Below, in pieces: positions 6,074 through 10,625 of a DNA stretch of 10,625 bases. The number at the start of each line of letters is the position of its first letter. Position 1 is the stretch's first letter. The stretch is from Syntrophomonadaceae bacterium (lineage in GTDB: Bacteria > Bacillota_D > Dethiobacteria > DTU022 > PWGO01). A program made the position numbers and the translations under genes. The notes under the pieces are model-generated. The model had not been told where the DNA came from, made no database searches, and saw nothing but the letters and a program-made list of their open reading frames with translations. The stretch lies in the NCBI GenBank assembly GCA_003554535.1, contig PWGT01000026.1:1-10625 (forward strand), read 5' to 3'.

Positions 6074-6427
6074 TCAGAATAATTTACGAATTCTAATAGA
6101 TTTGGAAGTAATAACTACGAAAGAATATTTAATATCCGAAGAATGCCTACTTATAGCATTTGACACAATTTTGGCTTTTTGTTCTGATTTACTTCCTGAT
6201 AACCTTAGAAGTATAACACTTATAATACTTAATTTCTGCCGATAAACTAACTCACCAAAATCTTTATCCGCGGTTAATAATACCATGCCCTTTTCTTTAG
6301 CTATCTGGAGCACTTTTTTATCACTTATTCCCGGATCCATTTCTGCTATATATTCAATATAAAAACCGTTATCACGTAATACATCAACAATCTGCTTATC
6401 TACACTCTCATCAGCTAAAATATTCAT
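6074..6427 (-). CDS. DUF5615 PIN-like toxin of a type II toxin-antitoxin pair
   Basis: A 117-residue protein with the hallmarks of DUF5615/PIN-like (Mut7-C-like) proteins: MNILADESVDKQIVDVLR at the N-terminus with the first acidic pair D6-E7, DPGISDKKVLQIAKEKG in the middle, and LLTADKDFGELVY with the central acidic residues. Family members are predicted RNases and are nearly always encoded directly after a DUF433 protein, as here. Its ATG overlaps the DUF433 stop by one base (TGATG), implying translational coupling. It appears full length and intact, unlike the PIN gene at 5070. The activity and target RNA are inferred from the family only. Confidence 0.9.
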   Translation of the reverse strand: MNILADESVDKQIVDVLRDNGFYIEYIAEMDPGISDKKVLQIAKEKGMVLLTADKDFGELVYRQKLSIISVILLRLSGSKSEQKAKIVSNAISRHSSDIKYSFVVITSKSIRIRKLF

Positions 6428-6660
6428 CAGTTTGCTTCAACAGTGGGATAAACAACATCAGCACGCAAAGCCTCGGCAGCAAAACTAATAGCAGCATAAA
6501 CCGCTTCTTCCGATAATCTGGGATGAGCTTTGACAATTTGTTCAACAGTTTCCCCTGCTGCCAGTTTCTCCAATATTAGTTCAACAGTAATCCGGGTGCC
6601 AGCAATTACCGGCTTCCCCATCATTACATCTGGATCAGACACTATAAATTTCTTTTGCAT
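6427..6660 (-). CDS. DUF433 antitoxin
   Basis: A 77-residue DUF433 protein with the family signature block: IVSDPDVMMGKPVIAGTRIT, then VELILEKLAAGETVEQIVKA, and HPRLSEEAVYAAISFAAE. DUF433 is a small helix-turn-helix-like domain that acts as antitoxin and probable autorepressor for DUF5615-type toxins. The start is supported by AAAGGAGA, 9 nt upstream of ATG. It is first in a two-gene minus-strand operon with a one-base overlap to the toxin. A good promoter lies about 70 nt upstream (6729-6756). Confidence 0.93.
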   Translation of the reverse strand: MQKKFIVSDPDVMMGKPVIAGTRITVELILEKLAAGETVEQIVKAHPRLSEEAVYAAISFAAEALRADVVYPTVEAN

Positions 6661-6728
6661 ATTTGCAATCTCCTTTCCAGTTTATATGTTTTACTATTTT
6701 TGATTTTTTAAAAATATACTTTTATTTT

Positions 6729-6756
6729 ATTATACCATATTCTGCAAACCACTCAA
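6729..6756 (-). promoter_or_regulatory. Promoter of the DUF433/DUF5615 operon
   Basis: On the minus strand TTGAGT (6751-6756) is followed after 16 nt by TATAAT (6729-6734), with a TGG extension of the -10. This is a good housekeeping-type promoter driving transcription leftward into the antitoxin gene. Confidence 0.65.
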
Positions 6757-6777
6757 TTATTTTGAACCTACCAACTA

Positions 6778-6840
6778 CTAAATGTTTCTGCTCATTAACA
6801 TAGTTTTACTCCTTTTTTGATTAGCAATCTTAGCTACCAT
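6778..6840 (-). other. 20-codon ORF with strong RBS, likely gene remnant
   Basis: On the minus strand GAGAGGAG precedes an ATG by about 9 nt and opens MVAKIANQKRSKTMLMSRNI, then stop. A second SD-like AAAAGGAG lies inside it, before an in-frame ATG. It may be the leftover 5' end of a deleted gene or a leader; no family is recognised. The surrounding 6661-6945 region otherwise holds only the antitoxin promoter and low-complexity TATCTAT repeats (about 6918-6948). Confidence 0.25.
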
Positions 6841-6945
6841 TAATATCTTCTCCTCTCTAACATTTTACCCTGCCTTTAACACAGGGGCAATTATTTAGCC
6901 ATCGGAAAAGCAAATTCCTATCTATCAAATTCTTATCTATTATCT

Positions 6946-7041
6946 ATCCTATATACTCCTTCCAATTAAAATTTTGGAGGGAGTATTTCTTTGGGGGCTA
7001 GTTTATTATTCTGGTTATTTTTTTCTAAATTCCTCTTTGTT
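6946..7041 (+). repeat. 96-bp direct repeat, copy 2
   Basis: This is the second copy of 4664-4759, with two substitutions (T at 6991, G at 6996) and no indels. Unlike copy 1, it lacks the TATAAT at its left edge, since the flanking bases read ATCTAT. Both copies retain TATACT within the repeat. The two copies are in the same orientation, so recombination between them would delete 2282 bp. Confidence 0.9.
6953..6986 (+). promoter_or_regulatory. RBS-sequestering hairpin, copy 2
   Basis: This hairpin is identical in sequence to the one at 4671-4704: a 13-bp stem, 8-nt loop, and the SD GGAGGGAG (6976-6983) in the right arm. The TTG start at 6991 lies 4 nt beyond the stem. Confidence 0.55.
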
Positions 7042-7101
7042 TCAGCCTTGGCAATTGTTTTTTTAGGGGCACTTAGATATAATTTTAATTGTAAATTATA
7101 A
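6991..7101 (+). CDS. Small hydrophobic peptide, 36 aa (copy 2, TTG start)
   Basis: The TTG at the position equivalent to the ATG of copy 1 opens a 36-codon frame: the shared 17 residues (MGASLLFWLFFSKFLFV, with TTG read as Met) and then SALAIVFLGALRYNFNCKL. Together these make one continuous membrane helix (about residues 4-27) with a basic, polar C-terminus, a more natural single-pass design than copy 1. This may therefore be the ancestral form. Its function and family are unknown to me. A TATAAT at 7078-7083, with TTGTTT 17 nt upstream, lies inside its 3' part and probably serves the downstream isomerase operon. Confidence 0.45.
   Translation: MGASLLFWLFFSKFLFVSALAIVFLGALRYNFNCKL
7055..7083 (+). 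promoter_or_regulatory. Candidate promoter for the isomerase operon
   Basis: TTGTTT (7055-7060), a 17-nt spacer and a perfect TATAAT (7078-7083) lie 130 nt before the isomerase start. The -35 is weak (three of six consensus bases). Confidence 0.4.
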
Positions 7102-7213
7102 CTACATAAAAATTGCCAGGGGAGCTGACGCAATATTAACAAAGAAAAAATAGCTACAAATAAATGGAAGATAGAGTTATTCCCATGGCTAAAGGGGGAG
7201 AAGTAACAAAATT

Positions 7214-7972
7214 ATGGGACGCAAAAGCAGAAGTAAGAAAGAACGAAAGCAGGAAAAGGAACAATTAGCAGCGCAAGAGAAAGAAGGCAGAAATAAAAAA
7301 TACTGGGGACTGGCAGCTCTAAATCCGAAAATCAAATTGGGGGTAGGTGCAGCATTAGTAGTAGTGGTAATAGGAGTTGCCGCTCTTCTCTGGACCGGAT
7401 ACATCCCCGCCATGGAACCGGACACTGAAACCACCGGCGCAGAAACCGGCGAGGAAAACCCGCTGGCAACTTTGGAAATGGAAAACGGCGGCGTTATTGA
7501 AATGGAATTATTCCCCGACATAGCTCCCAACACCGTTAACAATTTTATTTACCTGGCCGAACAAGATTTCTATGATGGGCTAACTTTTCACCGCGTTATC
7601 CCCGGCTTTATGATCCAGGGCGGATGCCCGGAAGGTACCGGAGAAAGTGGCCCCGGCTATAACATTGAAGGAGAATTTAGCAATAATGATTTCGATAACC
7701 CCGTAGAACACGAGCGAGGCGTGGTTTCCATGGCGCGCCCGGGAGACCCTGATGGAGCCGGTTCTCAGTTCTTTATAGTAGTGGAAGATACGCCGCATCT
7801 TGACGGAGATTACGCCGCTTTTGGGGAAGTAGTGGATGGCATGGAAGTTGTGGATGAAGTAACAGAAGTAGAAACTGATGCTTCGGACTTTCCCCAAACA
7901 GAACAAGTAATCAAAACAATCGAAGTGGATACCCGGGGCGTAGATTATCCCGAACCGGATAAAATAGAGTAA
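7214..7972 (+). CDS. Membrane-anchored cyclophilin-type peptidyl-prolyl cis-trans isomerase
   Basis: Catalyses cis-trans isomerisation of Xaa-Pro bonds in exported proteins. Order: a strongly basic cytoplasmic tail (1-40, Lys/Arg/Glu-rich), a membrane helix (about 42-62, GAALVVVVIGVAALLW), a short acidic linker, and a compact bacterial cyclophilin domain (about 83-240). Active-site elements are visible: FHRVIPGFMIQGG (125-137, catalytic R127, with F132, M133 and Q135), GSQFFI (183-188) and HLDGDYAAFGEV (195-206). The Trp typical of cyclosporin-sensitive cyclophilins (HLDGxW) is replaced by Tyr200, as in many bacterial members. The RBS GGGGGAG is rather far from the ATG (about 13 nt). It is first in an operon: the metallopeptidase gene follows after 24 nt. 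Topology (inside-tail, outside-enzyme) is inferred from the charge pattern. Confidence 0.93.
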   Translation: MGRKSRSKKERKQEKEQLAAQEKEGRNKKYWGLAALNPKIKLGVGAALVVVVIGVAALLWTGYIPAMEPDTETTGAETGEENPLATLEMENGGVIEMELFPDIAPNTVNNFIYLAEQDFYDGLTFHRVIPGFMIQGGCPEGTGESGPGYNIEGEFSNNDFDNPVEHERGVVSMARPGDPDGAGSQFFIVVEDTPHLDGDYAAFGEVVDGMEVVDEVTEVETDASDFPQTEQVIKTIEVDTRGVDYPEPDKIE

Positions 7973-7996
7973 AAATACGGCAAAAAGGGTTTAATA

Positions 7997-8440
7997 ATGA
8001 ACTGGGACGAATTCACCCGCTTTGCAGAAAAAGTTATTGAGGAAGAAATTCCGGAGCCCCTTCTCCGAGAGTTGCACATGGGCATAATTGTTTTACCGGA
8101 GGAGAAACAGGACAAGCACGAGGACGACCAGTATATTATGGGCGAGTACATTTCCAACGAAATGGGCAACCACATCGTCCTTTACTATGGCTCCTTTGCC
8201 GCCCTGTTTACCGGTGAGGCCGATTCCCTTTGGCAGGAAGAAATCCGCGATACGATCAAGCATGAAGTTTGGCACCATGTAGAAGCGCTCTCCGGCGATG
8301 AACAACTGGCCCTGCAGGAAATGCTGGAAGAAGAAGAAAGAAAAAATAGCCGCGAAAAAAGATGCGGTTCAGAGCCATCTTCCTCAAAAGGCCCGGGGAT
8401 ATGGCAAAAGCTCAAGGAGTATTTTTTTAACAAAGGGTGA
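7997..8440 (+). CDS. Small zincin-type metallopeptidase family protein (PF06262-like)
   Basis: A 147-residue protein with HEVWHHVEALSGDE at residues 89-102: an HExxH zinc motif (H89, E90, H93) with a downstream acidic residue (D101/E102), as in the minimal-zincin family of small bacterial metallopeptidases. An upstream ELHMGIIVLPEE segment and a central IVLYYGSFAALF strand fit the same fold. No signal peptide is seen, so it is cytoplasmic. After residue 110 comes a Glu/Lys-rich, Ser-rich extension beyond the usual core, ending in a basic amphipathic tail (WQKLKEYFFNKG). The substrate is unknown. It lies between the isomerase (24 nt gap) and the DUF488-like gene (4-nt overlap), so it is co-transcribed. 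Confidence 0.82.
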   Translation: MNWDEFTRFAEKVIEEEIPEPLLRELHMGIIVLPEEKQDKHEDDQYIMGEYISNEMGNHIVLYYGSFAALFTGEADSLWQEEIRDTIKHEVWHHVEALSGDEQLALQEMLEEEERKNSREKRCGSEPSSSKGPGIWQKLKEYFFNKG

Positions 8441-8772
8441 GTTGGTTGGAAGTATACACTGCCCAATATTCCTATAATGGCCCTCATCGTTTGGACATTA
8501 CAGTTAAATCCGGGAACAAGGCTTTTGCGCCTACCTGGGAGATGGTGATGAAAACCAAAAAGGGCAAAATGTCCATTGAAGAATACACCCACAGATACAC
8601 CGAGTTAATGCGCAAATCATACCGGGAAAACCGCTCCGAATGGGACAAACTGCTGGCCTGCGAAAAAGTGGTTCTGGTATGTTTTTGCCCGCCAGGGGCC
8701 TTTTGCCACCGCGTGCTTCTGGCCCAGATGCTGGAGAAGCTAGGGGCCAAATACATGGGGGAAATTGATTAA
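8437..8772 (+). CDS. DUF488-like protein with CxC...FCHR motif
   Basis: A 111-residue soluble protein whose C-terminal half contains VLVCFCPPGAFCHRVLLAQM (residues 79-98). Cys82, Cys84, Cys90, His91 and Arg92 form the CHR signature typical of DUF488 and related uncharacterised proteins. The cluster could bind metal or act as a thiol centre; the biochemical role is not established. The GTG start overlaps the previous stop (GTGA), implying translational coupling. A TTG at 8446, 8 nt after AAAGGG, is an alternative start and would shorten it by three residues. It is the last gene of the three-gene operon. DUF488 membership is my reading of the motif and is moderately secure. Confidence 0.65.
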   Translation: MSWLEVYTAQYSYNGPHRLDITVKSGNKAFAPTWEMVMKTKKGKMSIEEYTHRYTELMRKSYRENRSEWDKLLACEKVVLVCFCPPGAFCHRVLLAQMLEKLGAKYMGEID

Positions 8773-8842
8773 CTTTAAAATCACATTACTTTTCCCCTTT
8801 CAATTCTAAATCTACTGCAATTGAGGTAAAATGATTTAAGAA

Positions 8843-8886
8843 ATTGTTTAGAGGTTGTTTTGGAGTTGTTTTGGGGTGGTTTAAAA
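8843..8886 (+). repeat. Degenerate 11-bp tandem repeat (GTTGTTTTGGR)
   Basis: Four 11-bp units lie in a row: ATTGTTTAGAG, GTTGTTTTGGA, GTTGTTTTGGG and GTGGTTTAAAA. The middle two differ at one base. They lie immediately upstream of the protease RBS, in its presumed leader. They may be slipped-strand repeats without function. No strong promoter is recognised in the 136-nt gap. Confidence 0.45.
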
Positions 8887-8908
8887 AAGAAAGCGGAGGG
8901 GAGCAAAA

Positions 8909-9799
8909 GTGAATACAAAAAAAATATTCTTATTTATCCTTATCACCTTTTTTATTAGTTGGCTGGCAGCCGGAGTATATTATTTAGCAGGGGCCGAATG
9001 GGGAACACCTCTGGCTATGTTATTTGCTGTTGGTTATATGTTTTTCCCTCTCTTGGGTACCATAATTGTCCAGAAGTATATATACAAGGAACCCGTTATT
9101 GAAAACTTGGGAGTTAGATTCAATTTTAATTACTGGTGGCTTGCTGCCTGGCTACTGCCGGTTGTCCTAGTTTTCGCTACCATAGGAACGAGCCTGCTGT
9201 TTCCCGGGGTATCCTATTCTCCGGGAATGGAAGGAATATTTGAATACATGGAAGGGCTTATACCGGAGGATCAAATGGAGGAAATGCCCTTTTCCCCTCA
9301 ACTCGCGTTTTGGCTCATGCTGGTGCAGGGCATCATTGCCGGGCCTACTATTAATGCCGTGGCAGGCTTTGGAGAAGAACTGGGCTGGAGGGGCCTATTA
9401 CTAAAGGAAATGGCACCACTGGGGTTCTGGAAATCTTCCGTGATAATTGGTTTTATATGGGGCCTTTGGCATGCACCCCTAATCTTGATGGGGCATAACT
9501 ACCCGGGTTATGAAGTAATTGGGGTGGGAATGATGATCATCTGGTGCATTCTACTTTCACCTCTCTTTACCTACATCACCGTGAAAGCAAATTCAGTAAT
9601 TGCCGCGGCAGTCCTGCATGGCTCCTTGAATGCTACTCTGGGGCTGGCTATTATGCCCGTCACAGGTGGCACAGTGCTTACAGTAGGGGCAACAGGGCTG
9701 GCTGGTTTTGTTGTTCTCATTGTCGTAAACCTTATTTTATTATTGTGGGCTCGCCCTCAAATGCCTGACAAATCAATGATATTTCAAAGGGAAAACTGA
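8909..9799 (+). CDS. CPBP family intramembrane glutamic endopeptidase
   Basis: A polytopic membrane protease of the CPBP (CAAX protease and bacteriocin-processing; Abi/Rce1-like) family. About eight hydrophobic segments are visible. Catalytic signature: EELGWRG at 156-162 (E156, E157, R161), then FIWGLWHAPL at 182-191 (H188), and a third motif VLHGSLN at 235-241 (H237, N241). All expected residues are present, so it should be active. Members process prenylated or peptide substrates in the membrane, or give immunity to bacteriocins; the substrate here is unknown. A loop of acidic, Met-rich residues (about 108-128) separates helices 3 and 4. The GTG start is supported by GGAGGGGA, 6-8 nt upstream. 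It is separated by 136 nt from the previous operon and 29 nt from the DUF429 gene. Confidence 0.92.
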   Translation: MNTKKIFLFILITFFISWLAAGVYYLAGAEWGTPLAMLFAVGYMFFPLLGTIIVQKYIYKEPVIENLGVRFNFNYWWLAAWLLPVVLVFATIGTSLLFPGVSYSPGMEGIFEYMEGLIPEDQMEEMPFSPQLAFWLMLVQGIIAGPTINAVAGFGEELGWRGLLLKEMAPLGFWKSSVIIGFIWGLWHAPLILMGHNYPGYEVIGVGMMIIWCILLSPLFTYITVKANSVIAAAVLHGSLNATLGLAIMPVTGGTVLTVGATGLAGFVVLIVVNLILLLWARPQMPDKSMIFQREN

Positions 9800-9828
9800 G
9801 TCATGAAATCATAAAGCGGGGGTTATTC

Positions 9829-10617
9829 TTGATAATTTACGGCGCTGATTTCAGCGGGGCTCAAAACCCGAGCAAAGGGATATATTATGCTGAAGGAGAG
9901 ATGCAGCCCCGCAGCATAAATATAAAACGGATAATCCATTGCGAAGACCGCCTTGACCTCTTTTACGCAATTCACGCTTCTGCTGCTCCCTGGGGTTTGG
10001 ACTTTCCCTTTTCAGTGCCCCGGCATCTTTTTACTAAGCTAAACCTGAATAACTGGGAGGAACTACTGCAATACGCATCCCGAACTACCCGCTCTTGCTT
10101 TTTCCGAGAGGTTGCCACCGCCTTGCCTATTTCCTGTGAGATAAAGTGCAGGGAACCATCAGTATGCTGCAGGCACACAGATGGGGCAGTTAATGCCTTC
10201 AGCCCTCTTAAACAAAACAACCCCAACATGCTGGCTATGACTTATGCCGGGCTCAAATTCCTCTTCTATCTACGAACTCTGGGCAATGCTGTTTTCCCCT
10301 TTGATTCTTTTGATAAAACAGTTTCCCGCTTGTATGAAGTTTACCCCTCCTGCACATGGAACCAATTGCATTTATCCAGAAGCAGTTCCCTGGAGCAACT
10401 TGTCTCTATTTGCTGGGAAAAGTTTAGTTTGCAAGTTAACCTGGAGATGGATCCGCAATTAGAAAGCATTGACGCTGCCGATGCAGCAGTAGCTTGTATT
10501 ACATTAGGGTTGGCTTTCAATAAATATCAAATTGAAGAAAACTGGCACCTCAAAAGCTCCCCGTGGGGAGAAGAAGAATGGGCTAACCGATTTTGGGAGG
10601 GGTTGGTTGTAAGGTAG
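9829..10617 (+). CDS. DUF429 family protein
   Basis: A 262-residue protein of the DUF429 family (RNase H-like fold, function unknown). The N-terminal strand IIYGADFSGAQNP carries the first acidic residue (D7). WGLDFPFSVPR at 55-65 is the second conserved block (D58), and DAADAAVACITLGLAF near residues 213-228 is the characteristic C-terminal helix with acidic residues. Seven cysteines, with a CEIKCREPSVCC-like cluster in the middle, are notable and could bind metal. No membrane segment is seen. The start is a TTG preceded by GCGGGGG, a modest ribosome binding site; no better start exists upstream because the protease stop is 29 nt away. It may share the protease transcript. It is complete and ends 8 nt before the window edge. 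Confidence 0.82.
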   Translation: MIIYGADFSGAQNPSKGIYYAEGEMQPRSINIKRIIHCEDRLDLFYAIHASAAPWGLDFPFSVPRHLFTKLNLNNWEELLQYASRTTRSCFFREVATALPISCEIKCREPSVCCRHTDGAVNAFSPLKQNNPNMLAMTYAGLKFLFYLRTLGNAVFPFDSFDKTVSRLYEVYPSCTWNQLHLSRSSSLEQLVSICWEKFSLQVNLEMDPQLESIDAADAAVACITLGLAFNKYQIEENWHLKSSPWGEEEWANRFWEGLVVR

Positions 10618-10625
10618 TTGGCGTA

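Noticed and set aside
7164..7268. 34-codon ORF (MEDRVIPMAKGG...) overlapping the isomerase start
   Set aside because: It has no ribosome binding site and runs out of frame into the isomerase gene; the latter has clear homology in its own frame.
8093..8756. Minus-strand frames opposite the metallopeptidase and DUF488-like genes
   Set aside because: The plus-strand frames carry recognisable motifs and operon spacing; the antisense frames do not.

Overview
The window looks like chromosomal DNA from a Gram-positive, Clostridia-type bacterium (Bacillota). This is inferred from AT-rich intergenic DNA, strong GGAGG-type ribosome binding sites, frequent GTG/TTG starts, a PocR-SpoIIE phosphatase and a CPBP protease. 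I cannot name the genus.

Layout. Left part (1-4575): a membrane-anchored or exported serine beta-lactamase-fold hydrolase (+). Convergent with it is a PocR sensor fused to a SpoIIE/PP2C phosphatase (-). An AT-rich divergent intergenic region with three palindromes follows, then a membrane-anchored protein split into two reading frames by what looks like a one-base frameshift.

Middle part (about 4660-7100) is an accessory patch. It is bounded by a 96-bp direct repeat (4664-4759 and 6946-7041, 94/96 identical). Each copy carries a strong ribosome binding site inside a 13-bp hairpin and the first 17 codons of a very hydrophobic peptide of 36-38 residues; after codon 17 the copies diverge completely. 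Between the repeats lie an antitoxin with a PIN toxin cut off after 52 residues, a decayed DUF6361 gene joined directly to that PIN fragment, an IS91-family transposase remnant joined to the DUF6361 remnant, and an intact DUF433/DUF5615 toxin-antitoxin pair on the minus strand.

Right part (7200-10617) is ordinary and intact. A tight operon encodes a membrane-anchored cyclophilin-type peptidyl-prolyl isomerase, a small zincin-type metallopeptidase and a DUF488-like Cys-rich protein. It is followed by a CPBP intramembrane protease and a DUF429 protein.

The most interesting signal is the duplicated leader plus small hydrophobic peptide. Both base differences between the copies are silent for the peptide (ATG/TTG start, GGT/GGG glycine), the SD is fully base-paired in the predicted leader hairpin, and the pair flanks a toxin-antitoxin and mobile-element graveyard. 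It resembles the architecture of type I toxins or regulated small membrane proteins, but I do not recognise the family.
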